Assembly (NCBI GenBank): GCA_020465985.1
Contig: JAANYP010004685.1
Location: 1-64,000, forward strand
DNA from: Centrapalus pauciflorus
Lineage: Eukaryota; Streptophyta; Magnoliopsida; Asterales; Asteraceae
DNA length: 64,000 bases
Reading direction: 5' to 3'
Below are positions 11,501 through 26,600 of the stretch, piece after piece. The notes below the pieces were generated by a model. The model saw only the letters and a program-made list of their open reading frames with translations. It was not told the DNA's origin and did not search any database. The first letter of the stretch is position 1, and every line of letters starts with the position of its first letter. The position numbers were made by a program, and so were the translations under genes.

Positions 11501-14500
11501 AAGGTTAAGTTTATCGTTTTTATCCTGAAAACATGTACGCAGATTATTAATTTGTCTAAAAGGACACATGCCTTCTTTCTTAGGGGTGTAATAGAACTAA
11601 GTTGAGGTAATAAAATGCCAAACTCGACTTGAGCTTCATGTAGCCTTTGATTTCAAGATCGATATGGATGAAGTAATCAATGATTTCAGGCTCAACTCGA
11701 GACTGTATTAGAGGAGAGACTAAAAACATGTAGTTTAAGATAGGCATGCAACTGATATACTTAATTTTGTATTATAGAAGGGTAACTTTGTGTGTGTGCA
11801 CCAATGATAAAAGTGTAATTTAACATAAGCCCAATAAGGCTTGCGAGCTTCACTGGTCAAGCATTTTTAATACTAAGGCTTGGCCTGGCTTGGCTTAAGT
11901 CGAGTTAATTTCAAGTCAGTCTCCTTACAAGCTGGATTGACTTTATTACACCCTGATTCTTTCTTCTACTTTAGTTTCTATAAATCCATATAATTAGTTA
12001 CTATTGGTATGAAAAGAAGATGTTGCTGACATCAAATTCTAATCTCGTCAAGATCACAATATTCTATCACTGCAGGATGGGCTTCTCGAGCATATTTTTC
12101 AGATAATGGATCTACGGCAATTGAAATTGCTCTTAAGATGGCATTTAGGAAATTTTTGGTCGATAATGAATTGCTTTTGGACCTTACTCAGGTCAACACT
12201 GTTGAAAGCAGTATTGAGCTTAAGGTATATCTCTGAATCTTTTTTTGTTTGTCCCATTTTTTCTTCATGGTTTTCACTACTTGAATGTGGTACACATGAT
12301 CAGACATGAAACTGTGAAAACCTCTCATGATCTTATAATTAAATTAGTTAATGACATCCTTTATGTTAAATTACGATCCATTTGACTAAATGGAGCCTTG
12401 TGCTTGTATCCACTTGGTTAATTGCGACCCAACTGACTAATGCACTATAGTTAGGACGTCAATTAAAATCAAGTCAAAACTCAAAACAGGTAAAAAAAAT
12501 CCATTACATTTTTTTTATTAGATAACAACACAAAGATCTTATGAACCACATACTTGTATACTTTAAATGTGTAAGTGCATCTCTTCTGTCAAATTACTAT
12601 CCATTTTTTATTTACAAAATATTGCACTTGGTTCTATGGTTCATTTTACTACCTACATGGCACAAGTAGTAGAAAAAGTTATATTTACATAAGTCTGACT
12701 TATAAAATGATGATAGTATGATGCATGTGTTGATATCTTCTTTGTTGAGCGATGCAATTAGAAAATTTGTAACAGCGATAATGATGCTATTAATTTATTG
12801 TGCCTTGATTTTATGTTCACTAGCCAGAGTTTTGCAAATGGTAACATTCTGTTTTTTCCCATTTTGTAAGTACCCTAGTGGTTGAGGCTTGGGATTCTCC
12901 AAAGGATTTGGGTTGTACTCTTACATGCTTCAACTCTTGGGGCTACCTACCCCTATTTACGAATAGATGTGATGCCCGACTCATGACTTGTGGTGTGTCT
13001 CCTAAGCCCAGGGTTTACAGCTAAGTCAATGGTGGTGACTTTGGTGTTTCCCTTTGTATTAAAAATGTTGGCAACTTTATGAAAGAGATATGTTAGGGAG
13101 ACTGGGAGGTTATATGTACGTATAGATGAAAAGTGTGAAATTAAAGTGATGTTCTTATATAGAAACTACAATTGCGTGGCTAATCATATTACTTTAACTG
13201 CCTTCAGGTTGTAGCACTTAGTGGATCTTATCACGGAGATACGTTGGGTGCTATGGATGCACAGGCCCCATCACCTTACACTGGTTTTCTTCAGCAACCA
13301 TGGTATGTTTACCTTATTTTTTACTACATAGAGTTTCTTTCATTTCTTGTTTTCATTTGTTAGTAATTTATATTTGCCTCTTGTTCTTGCCATCTGGAAT
13401 TTCATAGAGATCTTGTCAATTATCTAGTATATGGGTCTTGTCAGTTTGAATTTTCGAGAAAATGCAATATTGCATTAAACAGGGTTAAGGCCATAGAAAA
13501 GTTAACAATAATGTACTTAAAATATTCCACCTGGGTCATTGTGATTTTTCATACACACCTAGTCAGTGAACTTACAGAATGGAGTCTGTTTTGGAAAAAA
13601 AATTACCATAAGCTAGATTATAATGAAAATGACCATAATACCCTCGTAAAGTTTAGGAACAGCCAACTTGGCTTGTTCCGGTGAGCAAGTTAGAGCGGTA
13701 TTATGGTCATTTTGTATCAAACTTACCAAAAGGGATCACATTTTGTAGGTTTGGTGAACGAAAAAATTACAGGGATGTAGATGGAACATTTGAAAAAAAA
13801 ACATGTAGCAATTCTATGAAATTAACTCTTAAATTGATAACAAATACAAATCTTGATATTCATGATTTCTATGAAACAAAATACATGTCTATTATTTCTG
13901 TAATGTGTCTAAATTTTATTTTTAATTTAAACTTGCAGGTACACTGGAAGAGGCTTTTTTCTAGACCCTCCGTTGGTTTCTATGTGCGATGGAGTCTGGA
14001 AAATAACCGTTCCTGGAAAGATGCTTGCTAAAGATGTGATTTTAGAAGATACCTGTAAGTGAAGCACTTTTCAGTTAACTTGTATTTTGTTTCTATGATT
14101 TTCTCCGTATTTTGTTTAGTAACAAATCTAATACATTTTAAACAGTCTTTAAATCCCGCGATGAAGTTTTTAATAAAAGCAGAGATGATTCGTGTCTTGC
14201 TTCTATTTATTCATCATATATATCACAAGTATTGCTGCAAAATTCAGGATCAAGAAAGTTGTCTTATGCTGGAGCATTAATCATTGAACCAGGTAAGTGG
14301 AATTTGATTGATCTGAAGACTATTCTACAAAAAAATTTCTAACATAACATTTTTGTGCTTTTTAATATTTTTCTAGTAATACAAGGGGCTGGTGGCATGC
14401 TGATGGTTGATCCGCTATTCCAGCGCATACTTGTTAAAGAATGTAAAAATCGAAAAATTCCAGTTATCTTCGATGAAGTTCTTACTGGTTTCTGGCGATT

Positions 14501-16419
14501 AGGAGTGGAGGTTTGTCAGTTCTGCTTCTGTGAGCTAGACACTTGCACCCACATAACACCCTGGTTGTTGCTATAGTGTGCATATGGTCAAAACCAAACC
14601 GGATCGGAACTGAACTGATATCGAAACTTAAGAATACATATTAAAGGAACCTAAACTGGACCGATCTGAACATGTTTGGGGTCAGGTTCTAGTTTAAAAC
14701 CAGTTCACTCCCAAACGGCACTGCGAACCGGAAACAAACTTGCCATTTTTTCATTTAAAATATGAAAAGACTCTTTTTGAATTGATCAGTTCGGTTCCGA
14801 ACCATAAACGGATTTTTTAATATAGACTCTTCAACCATAAACTGAGCCAAATATAGACGTTACCGCTCAGGTTTGGGCGTTCGGCTTTCGATTTTGTTAG
14901 TCATCACGGATATATCAACGTCCCTACTGTAGTTTTATTTTTCCCTTCTTGTTAAAGTTGATTAATAAGCAATCTTTTGATTCAGTCTGCAGCAGAGTTG
15001 CTTTTGTGTCAACCAGATATAGCCTGTTTCGCAAAGCTAATGACAGGTGGCATCATACCATTGGCTGTTACATTGGCAACAAATGCAGTTTTTGAATCAT
15101 TTGTTGGGGATTCAAAGGTTATAGTCATTCTATTTTATCATTAAGGTTATGTATTGTGTGGATAATGATCATCATGGAGAACTCCACTCTTATTGAGGAA
15201 CATGTAAACATTAAAGTGTGACGTTTTATCTATAAAAATAAATAAAGAAAAGGTCTAACTGCCAAAATAGCAACATATTTTTACCTTTTTTATTGATAAT
15301 AACATGAAAGTTACCAATTTAGCATATCATGTCATTTTGTGACCAATTTTAGTAATATATTGCTATTATTGGTATTTGGTAATAAGGAAAGTATGCTGCA
15401 TATATTGGTAACAAAGTAAAGCACGTTGCTATTGTCAATAAAAATGTGAAAATATGTTTCTATTTTTGGCAATTAATCAATAAAAAAATTACGAAAGTTG
15501 TCTCACGTTTGATTTTTTTTTTTTGGTCTCAGCTAAAGGCTCTTCTTCATGGACACTCGTATTCAGCACATGCTTTAGGGTGTGCAGCCGCTTGTAATTC
15601 CATTAAATGGTTCAAGAACTCTCAAACCAACCCTAATTTGATTCCTGAACAAAATATTTTGCAAGAGGTACTTGGAATCATACTTCTTTTCTCATATTGC
15701 TCCTACACCCTTCTCACTTGCCTTGCTTCCATCATCGTAGAATTTCAAACTAAAGTTGCTTATTTGCCCATTTTTATCATTATAGAATGCAGTTATACGA
15801 ATACCATGAGCCTTAAAATTGCTTGTAAACATTGTTATGTGATCTTGCCATTTAATGTTTTTAAAAACTTTATTTCTGCAGTTATGGGATATAGAGTTGG
15901 TTCAGAAGATCTCGCATCACTCGGCAGTCGAAAGAGTGGTTTCGTTGGGAACTCTCTTTGCCGTAGAGCTCAAAGTCGAAGATCATGACGCCGGGTACAT
16001 ACATTACATCCCGACTCTGATCTCTGCCTTTCCTTTGTGTCTTCTGTTTAGTAACACCCCAAACGATTGCATCTAGTCTTTCTGATACATTTACCCGTAA
16101 TGGCCTTTAAAACTTTAAAATAGCATCATTATTAACAAAGGCCAAAACTTATTTCTTTTCTATACTTTTTGTCTTTATGATCTTGTCAAATGCTTAATTT
16201 TTTGTTTCATGTAGGTATGCATCTTTATGTGCAACGTCTCTGCTTACAAAGCTTCGAGAAGATGGTATCTACATGCGGCCCTTGGGAAACGTCATCTACA
16301 TAATGTGTGGGCCGTGCACGTCCCGTGAGGTTTGCTTGCGAATGCTGGGGACTCTCTACAAAAGACTCGATGAATTCAGACTCGAGCAGGCTCAAAGGGC
16401 CCATGAATTACTATCTTGA
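8599..16419 (+). CDS. BIO3-BIO1: Bifunctional dethiobiotin synthetase / diaminopelargonate aminotransferase (BIO3-BIO1), complete
   Basis: Makes 7,8-diaminopelargonate from KAPA (PLP aminotransferase, C-terminal half) and then dethiobiotin (ATP-dependent, N-terminal half), the two steps before biotin synthase, in mitochondria. Fourteen exons: 8599-9350, 10129-10299, 10396-10657, 10757-10837, 11383-11503, 12076-12224, 13208-13302, 13939-14054, 14146-14292, 14377-14510, 14986-15117, 15533-15667, 15882-15994, 16215-16419; 870 residues, against about 830 in Arabidopsis. All joins are GT-AG and keep frame. Residues 1-48 are rich in Arg, His, Ser and Leu without acids, as in a mitochondrial presequence. 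The DTBS P-loop is near 54-62 (ANTGLGKT), VETAGG near 228 and VGDGKLGG opens exon 2. The aminotransferase has SDNGSTA, the DEVLTGF aspartate and the predicted PLP lysine K693 (FAKLMTGG). Nothing is missing; the gene looks functional. Introns 1, 5, 7 and 10 carry MITE-like sequence. Confidence 0.96.
9504..9660. mobile_element. MITE-like insertion in BIO3-BIO1 intron 1 (tentative)
   Basis: Begins TTAGGGGTGTGTAAG, a start common in plant hAT-type MITEs, and is followed by GTTCAGTTT/AACTGA-type repeats. The right end and target duplication were not found. Confidence 0.3.
11582..11956. mobile_element. MITE in BIO3-BIO1 intron 5
   Basis: Starts AGGGGTGTAATA and ends TATTACACCCTGA, an inverted pair. 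Direct repeats TTCTTTCTT flank it at 11573-11581 and 11957-11965. An 8-9 bp duplication with this terminus suggests a hAT- or Mutator-type non-autonomous element. Inside it are inverted GACTTGA/TCAAGTC-like stretches and no ORF. Confidence 0.7.
13485..13790. repeat. Dispersed repeat in BIO3-BIO1 intron 7, shared with FGGY kinase intron 9
   Basis: The blocks GGTTAAGG-CATAGAA, AAATATTC-ACAC-GGTCA, TACACACC-A-TCA, AATGACCAT-ATA and GAGCAAGTTAGA-CGG occur in the same order here and at 27055-27430. This is an unclassified short repeat family with two members in this window. Confidence 0.6.
14575..14935. mobile_element. MITE-like sequence in BIO3-BIO1 intron 10 (tentative)
   Basis: A stretch with many GGTTC/GAACC inverted motifs (AACCGGATCGGAACTGAACT, GGTTCCGAACCATAAACGG), the type of internal structure seen in plant hAT MITEs. 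Ends and target duplication were not identified. Confidence 0.35.
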
Positions 16420-16680
16420 TCGGTGAATCGCCATTTGTGCTCGTGGTGGTGAGAATGTAGCATTTCCTATGTCAAAAAGAACAATATGCTTATTAGGAGT
16501 AAGATGGCTCAACTATGCTTTTTATATAGGTTTTAGATACATAGCCTTGTGTAAATTGCCATCTTTTGGATGATTTTTAGGCCAAGATGAATACATTTTC
16601 TCTTGTTAATTGGAAATGCCTAAAATATTAGGGAATTTTTCATAAAATATCAACAAACTTTTTTCATTTGTTTTATTTAA

Positions 16681-16981
16681 GGGTTTATTATGAAAAAAAC
16701 CAACATGTTTTCACGTTTTTTGCGTTTTCATCCCTCTATATTATTTTTTTTTCCCATAAAAGTCCTCAATATAACTTTTCTTTTTGGTTTAGTGAAATTT
16801 AGACATTAGACCTCGGTTATAATTAGTGAACTGGGTTTTAAAAACTGAAAAACCGGGTTCTATTGTCCAAATTTCACTAACCAAAAAGAAAATATTAATT
16901 TGAGGACTTTTATGGAAAAAAATAACATGGATGGACGAAAACGCAAAAAACATGAAAACATGTTGGGTTTTTTTCATAGCG
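16681..16981. mobile_element. Mutator-like foldback MITE downstream of BIO3-BIO1
   Basis: Two arms of about 120 bp are inverted copies (ATGAAAAAAACC-AACATGTTTTC, TTTTGCGTTTTC, CCATAAAAGTCCTCAA, GGTTAGTGAAATTT) around a short loop. TTTATTTAA occurs on both sides (16672-16680 and 16982-16990), a 9-bp duplication as left by Mutator-type transposition. There is no transposase ORF. It starts about 260 bp after the BIO3-BIO1 stop, in or just past the 3' UTR. Confidence 0.8.
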
Positions 16982-16990
16982 TTTATTTAA

Positions 16991-20245
<3,255 letters not shown>

Positions 20246-20680
20246 GAAACTAATTGATCAATTGAAACCAACACATTTGCTTAACTATATTTGGTTATCT
20301 AATTAGGACAAATTATTATTATTAAAAAGTGACCAAACACAAGAACATTCAAGTGATTCTAAATTTGATTCTATCTCATGTTACTAGATCTTTCTAACAC
20401 TAATTATTTTAAGGGACTGAAAATGAAGATTAACTTTTAATCCATGGACAAATCTTGTACTAAACTCAAAGTTATGCGATTTAGCTTTTCAATTGATTGG
20501 ATTAATAATAATCGCGATCGCAATTAGTAAAAGAAATAAATAAAATAATTAAAAATGTTAAAAAATGATAAAAGATATGGTCTACGAAAGGCGGGGCCTG
20601 ATGAGGCACCGCTGCTCGGCCCCGGCCAAAACCTCCACCGCTTCTCTTCCTCACCCCCTTCCATTCGAGCTTCTTCCAAG
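20246..20680. promoter_or_regulatory. Upstream region of the FGGY kinase gene
   Basis: An AT-rich stretch followed from about 20580 by a GC-rich leader (GGCGGGGCCTGATGAGG, CGGCCCCGGCC). An upstream in-frame ATG at 20555 would add 42 residues that look neither like a transit peptide nor like the family, so I treat it as leader. No confident TATA box was chosen. Confidence 0.4.
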
Positions 20681-23600
20681 ATGATCACCACCGCTGCTCC
20701 TCCTCGTTCCGTATTTCTCGGTATCGACGTCGGCACCGGTAGCGCTCGTGCAGGTCTCTTCCATTCTCACACTTACTCGCTTCTTTTGAACACACACGAT
20801 TGCACGGAATCTGTTCTTGTGTGGTTAACTGTTGGTGAATGTTTCAATGTTCTTGTTTTGAAGTTAACTAAGATAGGTTTTGTTACCAAATTTAGATCCG
20901 AATTATTGTATTTTGATAGTTAAGACTTTTGTAGAAAGTGTTGTGAGTGGAGACTGGGTTGTGTTGAATTTATGACAAAGTTTAATATCAGCTCGGTTTG
21001 ACGGTTTTGGAAAGTAATAGTGATTGATTGTAAACTAATGTTTAGTTTCTGTTTTGGAAGGAAGGAGTAGTTATGAACTGAATTAGGAAGTTCGTGAGGC
21101 AGATAGCATTGTTTTCCAATGAAAAATGTTAGTTTGTTCATAACTTCATATATTTAAAGGAGTTAGGGCAGTGTTTACTTTATATGCCCCACAGTTTCTT
21201 TTGCTTTAATCGCAGAAATAGACAAATATTGATAGAAGAATGATGCTACACTTAAGTTTTAATGGGGTTTCACACTTTCTCTTTGCCCTTGGCAAATGAA
21301 TGACAGGAGAGGAAAGTGATGAGAGAAGTGATAAGTACTCGGTATTGGGGGCTCAAAGCTACTGTAAATGAACTATCTGCAAGGGTGATAGGATGAATAA
21401 AGATAAGCGAGTCAGATTCTATTGAATGTCAGGATTGTGAAATTATGCCTAATTGACAAATTGTTACATTCTTGCTAGTCCCTTTCTAATCCCAACAATC
21501 CTTGATATATAAGGGGAATGAGTATTGGGTCTCTAAGCTATTCTAGTTTCTACTGAGTATATGCATCACAGCAATAAGATTTTCAAAATGGTTTGATATG
21601 TTCCCTTTGGCCCTTTGAATGGACAGAAGAGAGTGGTCCTTACATAAAGCTTTCAGCTTTTAGGCACTGCCCTTCCTCTCTCCACCTTCTCTACATAACT
21701 GAGTACCAGGGCCGGCCCTGGGCCTGGTCCACCTGGGCCACTGCCCAGGGCCCAATCAATCTAAGGGGCCCAAAAAAAGTTTAATATGTTAATATAGCCC
21801 AGCACTCCAGTATTAGGTTATATATGTTTTGCGCGAAAAAAATCATAGACAATGTGTTGGTTCAGCTGGTAGTCAACTCACCTTGGAACTTTAATGTCAT
21901 GGGTTCGATTCCCATTGTAGGCATTTTATAATTTTTTTATATCTCATCACTATCACTTGGATTTTAATATATAGATATCGTCTATTTGCTTTATATCAAT
22001 ATACAATCCATCAAATTCAATATTCATACTTTTGTTTTTCAATGAGTTTGATTTTTTTATTTTTGTTTATCACGTGGTTTATGTTATTTATTATACGATT
22101 ATTAAAAATACTAATCAGATATGTATTTATTTATTGAGATGTTATTTTTTTTACACATATGTTACTATTTATATTATGAATCATTTAAAATTAAAATTTT
22201 TTTTTCAATTTACTAATAAATATATAGTTTAATATTGTATGCAATTTTTACCCAATTTATAATCATACGATGTTAATATTATTATTATTATTATTTTTTT
22301 TTTTTGCGGTTTTTGGATTGAGGAAAAATTCAGAGAAGCACCATGAAACCATTACACGATGACAGATTGTGAAGTTTTTAAAGACATGACATTGACAATA
22401 GTGCAACAAAATCAATATTATTTAATTGTAATTTTTTTATACGAATATTGCTTATATATATAGAGGGCCCCTTTTTAAGTATATGCCCCGAGCCTAAAAA
22501 ATAATAGGACCGGCCCTGCTGAGTACGTTGGGCTCATCTAATTTATCAATCGTCGTCGCTGTCATCGTTGATTATCTTCCATCACTGCATTTGCCCCTCC
22601 ATTAAAATAGATCAAAAAAATCAATCACCTTCAGTTGATTCAGAAAATTATATCTACGTATGCTGTTGATATTGGTTATAACATGAAAGTATGTTGTTAT
22701 TACTGATAAATTTCATCGAATTTTTCTATTGTTGGTAAAAAGATGAAAGTATGGTGCTAATTTAATCAATTAACCCTTTAAGATATCCATACCAAGCACC
22801 TTGATGAAGTCTACTCTATAGTTTCCATAGCCTGTAGGATTTGAAAGTCAGGATCTTAATATCTCCCATCCCAACATAAATTTGATGGCCCATTTGCGAT
22901 GATAATATAATGATGGTTATACTATGATTGTTGTAAATCATATATTACTTTTGTCCATTTTCTTTAAGCTTATTGTAATTGTAATTGTTGTTGTTGTTGT
23001 TCTTCATCATCATCATCATCATCATCTTCTTCTCTCTCTCTCTCTTAGCATTTGCATGTACATCAACTTTAATGAAAGCGAGAGAAAAAGGATTCTTTTA
23101 CGGGCTATTTTTATAATTAGCAGTGGTGGTGCAGGACTTTTTGATGATGCTGGGAAACTTCTGGGATCTGCGAGCAGCCCGATACAAATTTGGAAAGAAG
23201 GCGACTGCGTTGAGGTGATAAATAATAGTTTCTTTAATGATTAGACAAATCTGGGTTTATGATACTAGATTCTAGAAATCGACATTTCATCAGCGTATGA
23301 CGCTTTGATGATTAGACACTGAAATTTTCTGTTTGGTTCTAAAAATGAAGCTTTGATAATTAGACGATGAAAAATTCTGTTTGTCCGGGTTCTAAAAGTG
23401 CTTAGTGATTATTTTATATGGAATATGATTTGCATGCCATTCTAGGGTATACTTTTTTCTGCAATTATAGGTTCAATTATAAAAACTTTACATGTAATGT
23501 ACCTCTGGTTGTGGACTTATTCAGAAGCATTAAGCTTAATAGTATATTGCAAGATAGAAAATAAGAAATGGTTTTTCTTTGTCAAAAAAAAAAAAAAAAA

Positions 23601-26600
23601 AGCAAGAAGAAGAATGACACATGATCTTAAGATCTAAATATCACTGCGTTTCTATATGCTATTAAATTTTTTTTGGAAATTCTGCAAGTTCAGCAATCTT
23701 CAACTGATATTTGGCTTGCGATCTGCACTGCTGTTAAAAGAGTGTTATCCCTTGCCGATGTTGCTGGTGAAGAAGTAGCTGGGATAGGTTTTGCAGCTAC
23801 ATGCTCTCTTGGTTAGTTCACGCTAATTCTGTCGGCAACGAACGTTACGAACCTAGTTAGTTGATGACTTAATGGTGGCAAAACAGGTGGGTCGGTGTGG
23901 GATGCATAACAGGTCAGAATGGATTTGGGTAACAACAGTTCAGCTTGAGTTGACCCATCAACATTTTTTTTGTCCATTTTTGTCAAAATTCTACATATAT
24001 TCAAATGTATTAAATATGATTACAAAACTATATTATATAAAAAATCATATAATTATTTTTTACAAATAAACAATTAGGAGGTTTGTAAATATCTGAATAC
24101 ATTTTTGGGGACGTTTGGCTCATTTGATCCATTTCTTTATTTTACCTACTTACCCGTTTGACCTGTTATCAAGTAAATGCAACCCGTAGGGATCCGTTTT
24201 CATATAAATGTATTGACAGTGTCACATCTACTAGTTACTCATTTGGTTTGAATTTTAATATCTGGTTTGATTCCATTATGCAGTTGCTGTGGATTCTGAA
24301 GGTCAACCGGTTTCAGTTTCTTGGAGTGGTGATACAAGAAGAAACATAATAGTATGGATGGACCATAGAGCTGTAAAACAAGCCGAAAGAATCAATTCCT
24401 GCAATTCACCTGTGTTACAATACTGCGGTGGTTCAATATCTCCTGAGATGCAGCCGCCTAAGGTATTTTAGGAGCTAGCATATCTGTCAACTTGTGACTT
24501 GAGATCCTAATTTTCAAATCATGACTCAACTAATAAGACATGTGAATATCAATACACACCCACAGACACAGGCATAGGCGTACGCGCATGCACACACATA
24601 CACGAATGAGCAAAAAAAAGTTCATCACTAAAGCACATTAATATTATAAGTTCACTAGTTAGAAGTGACACACTCACTGTTCATTGCTACACATGGACCA
24701 CATTACTTGTTCAAAAATATGCAGCTTAAAAGAAAATCAAAGAACACAGATATAATATTAAGAAAAAATAAGATAAGTAGAGTAAGAAAGCACACGGTAA
24801 ACACTTCAGAAGATCATTAAACAAGACATCATCTCTGTCTCCATCTCCATCTGATGGACAGAAATATGGGGTGATAATCAAGTAGTCCAAAAACGTACTA
24901 TTTTTGTACTTCAGTTATTAAAAAATCACACTAGAAGTTTGCTTGATTCTGAATTTCTGATGGACCGATGGTCAAAGTAATTACTCGACCTCCGGACATT
25001 TCTTGATTTTCCAATCTCCAACCAGTATGACTATGGGCAAATCTGCGAATAACACACTTATTTACAAGTTAAGGTACCCTTGTACCAAGTGAGATTGCAT
25101 TATGTATAATTTGGTTCGTATGAATTTAACAACTATGGTAGGTAGGTGGTAAGTTTATGCTTTTACTTTTTAGTCAAATTCATTGTAATATTTAATCATT
25201 ACGCCTTTATGTGGTAATCATTAGTTTATACGCTAACCATATGCATATGTAATTCCTTGCAATATGGATTAACTAGTCTTGTTTTGGGGATGCACTTGAG
25301 CAGAACATTTTTCAACATTTATTTTTATCTCTTCTTATCTAAGGAGTTTCGTATATTAACAAACAGTTTAGCTCATTCCTATTTTAACGTGTTATGGTTT
25401 TGTTATTTGATGGTTATTTTATTTACCTGATTATAGTTGATAATGAATTTCATTCCTACCTTTGTAGCTTTTATGGGTCAAAGAGAATTTGCAAGAATCT
25501 TGGTCCATGGCATGGAGGTGGATGGACTTGAGCGATTGGTTGTCATACAGGTAAACCATGTAAAGTATTGTCTTTTGCTTGCTAAGCTAACATACCTCCC
25601 CTTTTCATTCACTTAAAGAAAGTACTTTTTCTAGAGCAACAGGAGATGACACTCGCAGTATGTGTACAACAGTTTGCAAATGGACATACCTGGGTCATGC
25701 ACACATGCAGCACGTTGATGAAGGAAGTTCTCGAGATATGGAAGCATGTGGATGGGATGATGACTTTTGGGAAGAGATTGGCTTACGTGACCTTGTGGAT
25801 GGGCATCATGCCAAAATAGGTACATTTTTCAATGCATGCATTTATCAGAAAGTGTGATTTTTACATCATGCATTCATCAGGAACTCAGGAAGTGTGATTT
25901 TTACATTTATGTTATTTGTTAATCTTTTTATATTAGCGTCTAGTCCCTTGTTTAACAACTCGTTTTCTATTCAACATGCAGGAAGAAGTGTAGCTTTCCC
26001 TGGTCATGCTCTGGGCTGTGGTTTGACACCCGATGCTGCGAAGGCAAGAACTTTTGTAATGGAGAATTCACATTGATTTCAAGTGGCGTTCCATTGAGGT
26101 TCTTCAATTAAGCCAACAAATATATTAGTTGGGAGAATATGGACATTTTGGTTCCAACTTCTAAGGGCTTTGAATAATCTTATATATAAGAGGTGGCAAA
26201 ACCAGTGGGTTGGGTGATGGGTCAGAACAAGTACTTTTTAAGCCCGGGTCAAAATGGACTAGGTCATGTCGAATTGACTTTGAAAAACACTTTGTTGTTC
26301 ATTCCTTTTTACAATTTTAGAAAGAACTAATGTTTTATGTATAAAAATCTAACCTATGTTACTAAAATTATAATTTTTTAAAAATAAAATAATTTATGAT
26401 ATTTGTAAACATTTGAATAAACTTTTGGCTACTAGATCCGTTCGCCTTTTGCTACTTTTTCTAATTTTCCCCCTTGACCCGTTAGCACGAAGATGCAATC
26501 AAAGTTGATTCGTTTTCATATAAATGGGTTGAAATTGTCACCTATATTAATACAAATCCTTATTTTACTCATATTGGCTTCATAAATTATACTCAGGAGC

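Noticed and set aside
21858..21925. A tRNA gene in FGGY kinase intron 1
   Set aside because: A and B boxes are present, but I could not fold a full cloverleaf with paired acceptor ends, so a SINE remnant is more likely.
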